DNA of 64,000 nt, from the NCBI RefSeq assembly GCF_000426845.1, contig NZ_AUGD01000007.1, positions 124,001-188,000 on the forward strand. Direction: 5' to 3'. Below are positions 25,742-33,971 of the stretch, one piece after another (positions within the stretch are counted from its first letter, which is position 1; the number at the start of each line of letters is the position of its first letter). The notes beneath the pieces were generated by a model. It did no database searches. It had not been told where the DNA came from and saw nothing but the letters and a program-made list of their open reading frames with translations. The DNA is from Bradyrhizobium sp. in8p8. Its GTDB lineage: Bacteria; Pseudomonadota; Alphaproteobacteria; Rhizobiales; Xanthobacteraceae. Position numbers and translations under genes: made by a program.

Positions 25742-26947
25742 TCACCGCATGGTCGCGAGTTGCAGTGCCAGCGCGCAGGCGCGGTCATATTCGTCGAGAT
25801 TGATCCATTCGTCGACGGTGTGCGCCTCGTTCTGGCCGGCACCGAAGGTCACGGTCGGAATGCCGTGGCGGACCATCCAGTTGGCGTCGAGGCCGCCATT
25901 GGCCGTGCGCACATTCGGCGTGCCGCCGACCGCGGACACGGCCTCCACCGCGCGCTTGATCACGGGCTGGCTGTCCTTCATGCGGAACGGATAATAGTCG
26001 GTCTCGGCCTTGAACTTGACCTTGCCGGACTTGCCTTGCGCGTTCGTCACCTTCTTGGCCGCCTTCTCGAACGCGGCCTTGTAGGCCTTGGTGATCTCCT
26101 TGAAGAACTTGCCGTCGTGACTGCGGCTTTCGCCGCGCACATGCACGTAGTCGGTGACGACGTTGGTGGCATCGCCCGCCGGGCGGCCTTCGCCGCCGGT
26201 GACGGGGCCGACATTGCTGGTGCCCATCTTCGCGCTCGCGCCCTTGCCTTTCACCACCTTGCCGAACCAGCCGCCGGCCTTCACGTCGGCCAGCGCCAGC
26301 GCCATGATCATGGTCGCGGAGATGCCGCGCTCCGGCGCGACGCCGGCATGCGAGGCGCGGCCGAATATCTCGACGCTCCAGCGATCGGCGCCGACCGCGC
26401 CGATGACGACGTTGGAAGCCGAGCCGCCGTCATAGTTGAACGCCATCACCGGCGAGCCGAGCTCGTCCAGCTTGACGTGGCGCGCGCCGTAGAGCCCGCT
26501 CTCCTCGCGCACGCAGAACAGCAGCGTGATCGGGGGATGATCGAGCTTCTGCTTGGCGAGCTCCGCTGCCAGCGTCACCAGCACGCCGCAGCCGCAGCGA
26601 TTGTCACCGCCGAGCGCGGTCCTGGCTTCGTTGACGATCTTGCGGCCGGATTTCTTCGGCTTGGCGCCGGCGCAGAGCGGCACGGTGTCCATGTGCGTCA
26701 TGAACATGATGCGCGGCTGGTTGTGCAGCGCGCCGCGGCCGGGCAGGTCGACGATGAGGTTGCCGGTCTCGGTCGGCACCGGGATGCGCGTGTTGGCATC
26801 GTCGAGCCGGATCGCCTTCGCCGGCACCCCTGCTTCCTTGAGCGCCGCCGTGAGCTCGCGCCCGATCGCCGCCTCCTGTCCGGTGACGCCTTCCACGGAC
26901 AGGAAGCGCATGAGGCGGTCGGTGGCGGCTTTGGTGTCGACAGGCAT
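25742..26947 (-). CDS. M20-type metallopeptidase (tripeptidase-like)
   Basis: A 401-residue zinc peptidase. Ligand blocks are MTHMDTVP (near 82-89), GGDNRCGCG, and CVREESGLYGARH with the catalytic glutamate pair. It has the dimerisation-domain stretch FGRASHAGVAPERG and the final GAGQNEAHTVDEWINL. It resembles PepT-like proteins annotated as M20/M25/M40 peptidases. ATG 26947 is used; an upstream ATG would add eleven residues. It is not related in sequence to the amidohydrolase at 23055 beyond the fold. Confidence 0.87.
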   Translation of the reverse strand: MPVDTKAATDRLMRFLSVEGVTGQEAAIGRELTAALKEAGVPAKAIRLDDANTRIPVPTETGNLIVDLPGRGALHNQPRIMFMTHMDTVPLCAGAKPKKSGRKIVNEARTALGGDNRCGCGVLVTLAAELAKQKLDHPPITLLFCVREESGLYGARHVKLDELGSPVMAFNYDGGSASNVVIGAVGADRWSVEIFGRASHAGVAPERGISATMIMALALADVKAGGWFGKVVKGKGASAKMGTSNVGPVTGGEGRPAGDATNVVTDYVHVRGESRSHDGKFFKEITKAYKAAFEKAAKKVTNAQGKSGKVKFKAETDYYPFRMKDSQPVIKRAVEAVSAVGGTPNVRTANGGLDANWMVRHGIPTVTFGAGQNEAHTVDEWINLDEYDRACALALQLATMR

Positions 26948-26981
26948 CGGTGATTCCTTTGGCGAGCTGGGCCGCGTCATC

Positions 26982-28226
26982 CTATGGGGTTGGCGCGGTG
27001 TAAGCCAAGAAGATCACCACGCCGAGCGCCAGCATGGCAGCCATGAACAGCAGCACCGCCGGCAGCCCGGCGAGCGCGGCCACCGCGCCGGTGACCGATT
27101 GCATCAAGGCCGCGCCGAGGAAGAAGGCAAGGTTGACCGCCGCGAGCGCCTTGCCCGCGGTTTGCGCGTCGACCAGCTGCCTGGACATGCCGAACAGCAG
27201 CGGCTGGGCGGAGGTCGCAAGGCCGATCAGCACGAACAGCACGAGGTCGTATTACGGCGGCATCACGGGCACGCCGAACAGCACGGAGACCGCGTAGTGC
27301 GGCGCGCCCAGCGCCATCAGAGCCAGCAGCAAGGCGCCTGCCAGATGCGAACCGGCCACCAGAGCGCGGCGGCGGCCGAGCCTGCGATCGATCATGCCGA
27401 TGAAAAGCGGGCCGACGATCATTGCCAGCGTGAACGCGCCGAGCTGGTTGCCAGCCTCGACCCGCGACAATCCCTTGACGTCCATCAGCCACGGACCGCC
27501 CCACAGGCCGCGCAGCACCAGCGAGGTCGCGAGCGACACCAGCGCCAGCGCGATCAGGCCGCGCAAGGGACGTGAGAGTCCGAGCCTGAGCACCTCCATC
27601 ATCTGCGCGAGCGGCGAGGACTCGTCCTTGTGCTCGGCCGGCTGGTGTGGGACCAGCGCGAACACCGCGGCGGCCACTGCGACGCCGCCGATCGCCGCCA
27701 TCCAGAATCCGGCGCGCCAGCCGTAGGCGTCCACAACGAAGGCGAGCGGGCTCGACGACAGCAGCATGCCGATATTGCCGATCGAGAGGATCGCGCCCGA
27801 CCACAACCCGAAGCGGGCCGCCGACAATTGCTTGGCCGCCAGCGTCATCGGGCACATCAGCATGCCGGAGGTCGCAATGCCCAGCAGCAGCTGCCCGACG
27901 GCAAAGCTCGAAGGCCCGGTCGCAAACCCCGACGCCATCGCGCCGAACACGGTTCCCGCAAGCAGGCTGAGCGACACCGGTCGCACGCCGAAGCGGTCCA
28001 TCGCAGCTCCGACCGGAATCTGCGCCGCGGCGAAGGCGAAAGGATAGATCGACGTGAGGCTGGCAAGGGCCTGCGGCTCGATGTCGAAATCCGCCGCCAT
28101 CAGATCCAGGCTCACCGCGGGAATGGTGCGCAGCAAGGTGGAGAGCATATGCCCGCAGGCGAGGGCGACGAGCGCGAAGATCAGCGCGCGAGTGGCGTGC
28201 CCCGCGTCGTGGGCGGCTTTGGTCAT
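26982..28226 (-). pseudogene. MFS transporter interrupted by one in-frame stop
   Basis: A 12-helix major facilitator of normal length (414 codons) is broken by TAA at 27254-27252. Before it are 324 residues with the MFS motif AAMDRFGVRPVSL between helices 2 and 3 and the second motif RRLGRRRALV. After it the same frame continues YDLVLFVLIGLATSAQPLLF to the last helices. The context ...VMPP-stop-YDLVLF suggests CAA changed to TAA. The gene is otherwise intact, so the lesion is recent or an error. It may have transported a substrate of the neighbouring hydrolases. Confidence 0.8.
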
Positions 28227-28429
28227 GAGCGTCCCGTCCCGAGAAGGTTTCGAGTGGGGTTACAGGATTGAGGGCCAAGTGCCAACCTCGAGGAGCTGAT
28301 TCCATCCTGCAAGTTGCCGGATTGAAACCATTGCTGATGCTCTCGGAGAGCCCAGGAGTATCCATTGATGGACCGCATGGGCTCACATGGATCGTTGGTG
28401 GCTTGTTGAGGGGGCCGTTTTGGCCCAGG

Positions 28430-28710
28430 GCGCGGCTCACAACGTCCAGCCAAGGGCGGATAGATGCGAGTTGGACGAAGCCACGGTAGTTCCTGCAAGC
28501 CTGTAGTAGCACGTCGCCACCGATGGCACTGCCTGAAGCACCGTTCGAAGAGGTTGCGAGCGCGACAGAGATAGGTGGCTAAAGCAGATCGGATCGCTGC
28601 GAGTGCTTTTCGGCCGGACGACGTTCATTCAATCGTGGCATGCCGCGCGGCTTATTCGGCAGCATCGGCACAATGGCAAACCATTCATTGTCTGTGAGTT
28701 CGTAGCGCAT
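28430..28710 (-). mobile_element. IS5-family transposase remnant
   Basis: From ATG 28710 the minus strand reads MRYELTDNEWFAIVPMLPNK-PRGMPR, the typical start of IS5-group transposases, then stops. Further on, in shifted frames, come CRARNLFERCFRQ (compare the usual RNLVERFFNK-type block) and NYRGFVQLASIRPWL, the usual C-terminal block. The central catalytic part is deleted and frames are shifted, so it is an inactive remnant. No terminal repeats or target duplication could be identified. The gap 28227-28429 holds nothing recognisable. Confidence 0.7.
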
Positions 28711-28841
28711 GTTTCGGCCCCTTCCGACTGGTGGCCATGAATCATGGCCCGGATGGCAGGCTCAACTGGTCGCAGTGCATCCGAAAGCGGACCTGTTGTG
28801 CTCACCTCGAGTTTTGCCGTTCGTGAGCCAAAGCGGACATG

Positions 28842-29081
28842 TCACTTGAGAACGCCGTCTCGCTTCATTGCCGACTTCATGTCGGCCATGGTGGCACTCG
28901 CGGGAAGGCGTCTCTCTCTGAGAACCCAAACGCCACAGAGCCAGCCCAATCCTCCTCCAATGACGGGAGCGACGATCAACTGCCAAAGTCCAAAATTAAG
29001 AACTAGATTTCCCAAGAAGAACCCAAGGGCACCGAGGGCTGCGATAAACCCCGCATAGGAAAAATTGTCCAGTGATCTCAC
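28842..29081 (-). CDS. small two-helix membrane protein
   Basis: A 79-residue frame with a GTG start. Two hydrophobic segments (about 9-30 and 35-53: GFIAALGALGFFLGNLVL and LIVAPVIGGGLGWLCGVWVL) form a hairpin, and a short basic tail follows. GC content is lower than in the core genes around it. No family recognised; it may belong to the accessory island. Confidence 0.45.
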   Translation of the reverse strand: MRSLDNFSYAGFIAALGALGFFLGNLVLNFGLWQLIVAPVIGGGLGWLCGVWVLRERRLPASATMADMKSAMKRDGVLK

Positions 29082-29109
29082 GGGCCACCGATCGGTAGTT
29101 GCATCTAAG

Positions 29110-29388
29110 CTATGTGGGATAACGCCATCTCAATGCGCGGCGGAGAGCGAGCAAACACACCATGACTGCAATGGCGGCAAGCCAAAGGAAAGCTGGAACT
29201 GGCGAGTGATTATGAACGTGGGCGATGTACAGCACCAGCGCCAATAGCACGCCGACCAGCGCGTTCGACAACCAGTACAAGGGCGAGCGCAAAATCCCCG
29301 CTGCTGCCAATTCAGCACTACGTTCGCGAGCGCGGGTTACGCGCCACCAACAAAAGCCCAAGAACGCAATAGCGACAATCCAGAACAT
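29110..29388 (-). CDS. small three-helix membrane protein
   Basis: A 92-residue protein (ATG 29388) with hydrophobic segments near 1-15, 36-57 and 65-82 (WLSNALVGVLLALVLYIAHV; AFLWLAAIAVMVCLLAL) and basic loops (RVTRARERS). It is likely an inner-membrane protein of unknown role. It is 28 bases upstream of the other small membrane gene on the same strand, so the two may be co-transcribed. Confidence 0.5.
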   Translation of the reverse strand: MFWIVAIAFLGFCWWRVTRARERSAELAAAGILRSPLYWLSNALVGVLLALVLYIAHVHNHSPVPAFLWLAAIAVMVCLLALRRALRWRYPT

Positions 29389-29710
29389 CCCAGCCAATTC
29401 GCACGGAACTTTGTAAGCACTCTCTTACTCGAATAGCTCGAATTAGCTCCATCTCGCACCCCCTTGCAGAGCGCGCTTACTTCTCCTTTTGGCCCAATAT
29501 CGACACAATGCGGCGTTCCTCCATCTGTCGGCTCGCGATGGCAAACCGGACCCGACCAAGCAGCGGAAGATCAACGCGATTGACCCGAAGCGGACATCCA
29601 CTCGTTCAGTGAAAATTGAGGATGCGGCAATGCCGGAGGTTGACCAGGAGTAATTCCGCAATCAAAAAGACGATGCCCTGGTACGCGTAAAAACACGATC
29701 CGAGAATGGA

Positions 29711-30394
29711 ATGCGTAATACTACGTTCGCCTTCCTTCTTACGCTCTTTTTGGCGGCGACCTTCGCGATAAGCTACATTCTTGCATTCGGATCTGGCGAG
29801 GCGGCTTGCATAGTTGCTCATACAGTCAGATTGCAGCTGAACGGGATCGAGTATCATATTCCGGCTGCGCTCCAGCCGTACTACTCGCCTGAACAAGCTT
29901 TATCAACGCGGGACTATTTCCTGAATAATCTTCGAACCAAGCACTATTGCCAATCTCCGCAGAGCCCGCCGGCGATGGTTAACAGTATTTCCTTTCCAAA
30001 GAAAAGTCTGATTGCTTGGGCTGGCGGGGGTACCGACCGTGCTGACCTTGCCGGTATTTTTCCTTTGGCCATCTATAGATCGCATGTCGCGAGCCGCAGT
30101 GTTGCAGAAGGTGGCCAACCAACGCCAGGCGGCTTGTTTCGAAAAATCGTGCGAGAGCCATGGTTTGAGCTCACGTCGATCGAGCCCATTTTTTTTGGCT
30201 CCCTAGTCACAGCACAGTGCGGTCCCGCTGCTACCCAGCGACCAAGCAACAGCTGTACAATTCGCGGGCGGCTCCGCGACGGATCAGTCGTTTCGCTTGG
30301 CGTTCTCGACGTTGAGAAGCCGATCGATGTTTGGCCGCGGATGTTGCGGCAAGTCGAGGCGTTTATTTCGTCAATGGCAGTTGGCATTCGCTAG
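29711..30394 (+). CDS. exported hypothetical protein of the accessory island
   Basis: A 227-residue protein with an N-terminal hydrophobic segment (TFAFLLTLFLAATFAISYIL) acting as signal or anchor, then a mostly soluble part with six cysteines, among them CIVAH, HYCQSP and NSCTIRGRL, which suggests disulfides outside the cytosol. It contains blocks such as VRLQLNGIEYHIPAAL and REPWFELTSIEPIFFG. Codon use is less GC-biased than in flanking genes, in keeping with recent acquisition. No family recognised. Confidence 0.6.
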   Translation: MRNTTFAFLLTLFLAATFAISYILAFGSGEAACIVAHTVRLQLNGIEYHIPAALQPYYSPEQALSTRDYFLNNLRTKHYCQSPQSPPAMVNSISFPKKSLIAWAGGGTDRADLAGIFPLAIYRSHVASRSVAEGGQPTPGGLFRKIVREPWFELTSIEPIFFGSLVTAQCGPAATQRPSNSCTIRGRLRDGSVVSLGVLDVEKPIDVWPRMLRQVEAFISSMAVGIR

Positions 30395-30691
30395 AACGAG
30401 GCGGCTGAGCAAAGACGGCGCTTGCTCGGACAAATTGCGACGTCTTCTTCTGGCCCATCGCCGCCGTATGCCAGGGTCGAGCACATGTCGTTTGTCAGGG
30501 TAAGAGCGGACCTCACTTAAACTCGGTCTAACCGTCGCGATTGACCCGAAGCGGATGTGGCCGCGGCTAATGGTAAGGTGGTTCGTGGTTCAACGTATAG
30601 AACTTTACCAATTTCCTGGACATATCGTTTGACGTGCTAGAGCCAAGTTAGTGGGGATTGCAGCTTGGTCCATGACGGAGTGGTGGGGATC

Positions 30692-30985
30692 ATGCCGATA
30701 AGTAAGATGCCGGATTATCCCTCGTATATTGGCTATTGCCTTCTTTGGCTGGTTGCGGGTTTCGTCGTTTGGCTCTTTAGCATTGCGCTATTCGGGTCTG
30801 GACACTGGATCATTGGCGTTATTGCCATTCTCGCGACCATCGCTCTCTACTTCCGTCACGGAATGGCAATTGCAAAGCAGCGTAAACGATGGCTGCGCTT
30901 TTCATACGGCGCCCACTACCGGCGGTATTCTCTCCGAGAGCGTTTCGGCACAGCTTCTCTGTTTCGACGTCGTAACGAGAGCTGA
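30692..30985 (+). CDS. small membrane protein of the accessory island
   Basis: A 97-residue product from ATG 30692 (MPISKMPDYPSYIGYCLLWL) with two or three hydrophobic segments (about 10-30 and 36-56) and a strongly basic tail (AKQRKRWLRFSYGAHYRRYSLRER shortened here by description). A TTG start at 30665 is also possible. Function unknown. Low GC like its neighbours. Confidence 0.4.
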   Translation: MPISKMPDYPSYIGYCLLWLVAGFVVWLFSIALFGSGHWIIGVIAILATIALYFRHGMAIAKQRKRWLRFSYGAHYRRYSLRERFGTASLFRRRNES

Positions 30986-31116
30986 TCCGGTGCAAATCAG
31001 ACTTCCGCTTCTGGCCCTTCTCGGGAGTCCGACAAAGACCGCTTTCGCGCCGCTTTGGAGGACGAGCGGACATCACTCACGCCTACTCTTGGCAGCAGAT
31101 TTCATGAGTACGTACC

Positions 31117-31392
31117 CTAGTCGGACGCGATCTTCGCCAGCAGCGTCTCCGCGTCACTGATCAGCGCCCGGATCGCCCGCCGCTCAGCGATCCCCTCTTG
31201 TGTGAACGCGCCGTGCGTTTCGGCATTGCGGTTTCCCCGCGGCGCACCCGATCCCCGGGCGCCGCCGTGCATGCGGCAGCGGAACTTGCCGCGTATCGCG
31301 GGCGCGGAGCAGGCGAAGCCGCCGCGTGTGCGGGCGCCGCAGCGCGGGCTTGCCGACATCGCGTGCGTGTTGCGGATGTGACCGGTGCTCAT
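31117..31392 (-). CDS. HGGXSTG-type small protein
   Basis: A 91-residue protein with CGARTRGGFACSAPAIRGKFRCRMHGGARGSG followed in sequence by PRGNRNAETHGAFTQEGIAERR. The cysteines and the M-H-G-G-x-x-G-S-G/S-T-G block are characteristic of HGGXSTG proteins, often found beside phage or terminase-like genes and scattered in rhizobial genomes. The cysteines probably bind zinc. The start ATG (31392) overlaps the stop of the upstream gene (31389) in an ATGA, so both are translated from one message. Confidence 0.7.
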   Translation of the reverse strand: MSTGHIRNTHAMSASPRCGARTRGGFACSAPAIRGKFRCRMHGGARGSGAPRGNRNAETHGAFTQEGIAERRAIRALISDAETLLAKIASD

Positions 31393-32024
31393 GCGCTGGC
31401 GGCCTGCCCTGCGCCGGCCCATTCGGGGTCGCCGGCTGCGCGAGACGCGGCGTCCGGATTGGTGCCGATCAGATGCGCATGTTGCGTCAGATTGCCCACG
31501 ATCGCTCGTCCGCCGTCCTGCACCGAGAGGTTTTGCACCGTGATCGCGCTTTCGTCGCTGTTGCGGTGGCGATTCAAGGCTTCGACCTGGGCGGCGAAGG
31601 TGCGGGCGAGCCGCGTCAAAGCGCGGGTCACGCCCTCCTGCTGCGGAAGATCGTCGGTGCAGGCCAGGCGGCATGCGCAGCGCATCGCCGCCATGTGCAC
31701 CGACACCATCTGCGACACCAGCATCGCCTCGATGGAATCCTTCGGGGCGATGCTCCTGATCGTCGAGATCATGAAGGCAAGATTGGCCTCGTCGGGCTTC
31801 TGCCCGACAGCGCTGGCCTTGACCAATTGCCTCAGCATGCCGTGCAGCGCATCGCGGTCGGCCGCGCCCAGCGCCTCGGCCAGCAGCCGCTCGCCCGCTT
31901 GCGGGTCGGGATGGCTGATCGCGATGCGGCGCTTGTAGAGTTTGACGCGCGGGTTCGCGGCGGGGCTGCTGCCATCGCTTGCCGCGAGCGGCGAAGTGGT
32001 GTGGGGCTGGAGGGCTGTCGTCAT
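31389..32024 (-). CDS. conserved hypothetical partner of the HGGXSTG protein
   Basis: A 211-residue soluble helical protein (MTTALQPHTTSPLAASDGSS...). The central part (VSQMVSVHMAAMRCACRLAC, then RLARTFAAQVEALNRHRNSDES) and the beta-rich end (ITVQNLSVQDGGRAIVGNLTQ) match an uncharacterised protein seen repeatedly in Bradyrhizobium next to HGGXSTG genes. The shared stop/start overlap shows a fixed pair. A role in a degenerate phage packaging module is a guess. Confidence 0.65.
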   Translation of the reverse strand: MTTALQPHTTSPLAASDGSSPAANPRVKLYKRRIAISHPDPQAGERLLAEALGAADRDALHGMLRQLVKASAVGQKPDEANLAFMISTIRSIAPKDSIEAMLVSQMVSVHMAAMRCACRLACTDDLPQQEGVTRALTRLARTFAAQVEALNRHRNSDESAITVQNLSVQDGGRAIVGNLTQHAHLIGTNPDAASRAAGDPEWAGAGQAASA

Positions 32025-32447
32025 GTGCTGTGTCCTGTGAAGGCAGGCGCGGACGGCCGTTCGCTGCCGCGCGCGAATGCGAATTCGAAACGTCGATGAA
32101 GGGTTTAGGCCGCAACGGCGCCGGGGAGGCTCTACTCGGCAAGGCGGGACGCTTGCGAGTGTTGCGATGATGCCATCCTGCCACTGTTTTGCCCGACGAG
32201 TCAAAATCGAATTCGTAAATCCGGAAATGGCCCAATCCTCGGCGCAAGCTCTTGGATCGACGAGGTCTCCTACTGTGCATGGGGTTGTTTTCGCATTTTT
32301 TGTTTGAAGACAGCGTTTGCCTGCCGTGCCGCGGAATGCCGGCGCTCAAACGCGATTGCGAAATCCGGCGCGGCCGCTAATCATGCGGTCGAAGGCGCCG
32401 CACCAACAAGCATGCACAAGCGGCGCCAAGAGGTCTGGGAGATACGA
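32025..32447. other. intergenic region without a gene
   Basis: No convincing coding frame is seen. Around 32175-32205 the words CCACTGTTTTGCCCGACG and GTCAAAAT resemble a motif I associate with another dispersed Bradyrhizobium repeat. An AT-richer stretch at 32280-32310 (TTTTCGCATTTTTTGTTTG) may contain the promoter of the binding-protein gene at 32448. Confidence 0.35.
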
Positions 32448-33431
32448 ATGCAACGAACGGCTCGCGTGCTGGCAGTCATCGCCGGATTATGCGCTTTGGT
32501 GCTCGCGACAGAGGCTCCGGCGCAGAAATATCCGTCGCGGCCGGTCAAGATCATGGTCGGCTTCAGCGCCGGCGGGCCGGTCGACGTCGTCGCACGGATC
32601 GTCGGGGATCGCTTGAGCAACAAGCTCGGCCAGCCCTTCGTCGTCGAGAACCGGGCCGGCGCCAACGGCATGATCGCCGCCGAGGGCGTGGCGCGCGCCG
32701 ATGCGGATGGCTACACCATCCTCGCCTGCAATTCGTCCACGATCACGCTCAACAAGACGCTGTTCAAGGATATCCGCTACGATCCGCAAGCCGACTTTGC
32801 ACCGCTGACCACGGTGGTGTCGGCGCCGCTCGTTCTCGTCGTCAATCCCGAGAACCCCAAGACGGCCAACGTCAAGACGGTGGCCGATCTCGTTGCCGCG
32901 GCCAAGGCCGCGCCCGGCGCGCTCGCTTACGGTTCGGGTGGTAACGGCAATCTGGCCCATCTCGCCATGGAGCTGCTCAGCCAGAAGGCCGGCATCAAGA
33001 TGATCCACGTGCCCTATCGCGGCGGCTCGGCCGCCGAGGTCGGCGTTCTCGCGCAAGAGGTGCTGGCGGTGTTCGATCCGCTCTCGGCCGTGCCGCTGGT
33101 GAAGGCCGGCAAGCTGCGCGCGCTGGCGGTATCGTCGGCCGAGCGGCTGCCGGCGCTGCCCGATGTGCCCACCGTCGCGGAAGCCGGCTATCCCGGCTTC
33201 GACATCTCGTTCTGGGTCGGCTTCTTCATGCCGAAGGCAACGCCCGCGCCGATCCTGGAGACGCTGCACCGGGAGATCTTGGCAGCCGCCAAGGATCCGA
33301 CGGCCCAAGAAAAGCTCGGCTCGCAGGGTGTCGTCAGCGTGCTCAGCCAGACCGAATATGCCGCGAAGATCGCGAAGGAGACCAAGGAGCTTGCCGAGGT
33401 CGTGACGGCGGCGAACATCAAGGCGGAGTAG
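32448..33431 (+). CDS. Bug/TctC family periplasmic solute-binding protein
   Basis: A 327-residue tripartite-tricarboxylate-type receptor. The signal peptide (MQRTARVLAVIAGLCALVLA, cut near APAQ) is followed by KYPSRPVKIMVGFSAGGPVDVVAR, VENRAGANGMIAAEGVARA, DGYTILACNSSTITLN, HVPYRGGSAAEVG and the ending EYAAKIAKETKELAEVV, all standard for Bug proteins. It binds a small organic acid for uptake or sensing. No TctA/TctB membrane genes are adjacent, so it is an orphan receptor, as is common. Confidence 0.9.
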   Translation: MQRTARVLAVIAGLCALVLATEAPAQKYPSRPVKIMVGFSAGGPVDVVARIVGDRLSNKLGQPFVVENRAGANGMIAAEGVARADADGYTILACNSSTITLNKTLFKDIRYDPQADFAPLTTVVSAPLVLVVNPENPKTANVKTVADLVAAAKAAPGALAYGSGGNGNLAHLAMELLSQKAGIKMIHVPYRGGSAAEVGVLAQEVLAVFDPLSAVPLVKAGKLRALAVSSAERLPALPDVPTVAEAGYPGFDISFWVGFFMPKATPAPILETLHREILAAAKDPTAQEKLGSQGVVSVLSQTEYAAKIAKETKELAEVVTAANIKAE

Positions 33432-33442
33432 GGCGCGAAGCG

Positions 33443-33901
33443 CTATCCGCCGATCAGCTGCTCCAGGCGGTCGAGCAGCGGGCGCTGTCCGGCGTTGATC
33501 TTCTCCCGGGCCGCGTCGAGCGCAAACCATTCGGCGCGATCGACTTCCGGAAAGGCCTGCCGCCTGCCGCTGCGCGGCGGCCATTCCATCTCGAACGTGT
33601 TGCTGCGAACGCTGCGCACGTCGACATCCAGCTCGGCCGCGAACGCGGTGACGAGCTTGCCTCCGCGCTGCCTGATCTCACCGAGCGCGATCAGCGGCGC
33701 GGACGGCTCGAGCCCGAGCTCTTCGGCAAACTCCCGCCGCGCCGCGACTTCCGCGTCTTCGTCGTCGGCATATTCGCCCTTGGGGATCGACCAGGCGCCG
33801 AGATCCTTGCTGCGCCAGAACGGCCCGCCGGGATGGACGAGGAGCACCTCGAGCTTGCCGCGCTTCCGATAGGCGATGATCCCGGCACTCTTGGATGGCA
33901 T
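33443..33901 (-). CDS. Nudix hydrolase
   Basis: A 152-residue NUDIX-domain protein. The signature GX5EX7REUXEEXGU is complete at residues 42-64 (G42, E48, R56-E57, E60-E61, G63). The start ATG 33901 gives MPSKSAGIIAYRKRGKLEVLL. It cleaves a nucleoside diphosphate linked to another group. It converges with the binding-protein gene and lies after the transglycosylase gene on the same strand. The substrate is unknown. Confidence 0.88.
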   Translation of the reverse strand: MPSKSAGIIAYRKRGKLEVLLVHPGGPFWRSKDLGAWSIPKGEYADDEDAEVAARREFAEELGLEPSAPLIALGEIRQRGGKLVTAFAAELDVDVRSVRSNTFEMEWPPRSGRRQAFPEVDRAEWFALDAAREKINAGQRPLLDRLEQLIGG

Positions 33902-33971
33902 TGCAGGTTCCGTGCAGCAGCGCTCCGGCTTTCTCCTCGGAAACGTGGAGCCGCGCAACGGGCGGCTCCGA

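Larger units (their letters stand above)
28785..31073. repeat. scattered degenerate copies of an AAGCGGACAT repeat
   Basis: The word AAGCGGACAT or close variants recurs in the gaps of this region: 28785-28794 (AAGCGGACCT), 28831-28840, 29588-29597 (with TGACCCG before it), 30502-30511 (AGAGCGGACC), 30541-30555 (TTGACCCGAAGCGGATG) and 31065-31073. On the other strand the word reads ATGTCCGCTT, the core of a repeat often mis-predicted as small proteins beginning MSALPPKAD in Bradyrhizobium. These are decayed copies. The gaps 29398-29710 and 30395-30691 hold only such remnants. Confidence 0.5.

Noticed and set aside
29443..29661. Minus-strand frame in the accessory island
   Set aside because: Its product is a translation of the degenerate GCGGACAT repeat, a well-known false prediction in Bradyrhizobium.
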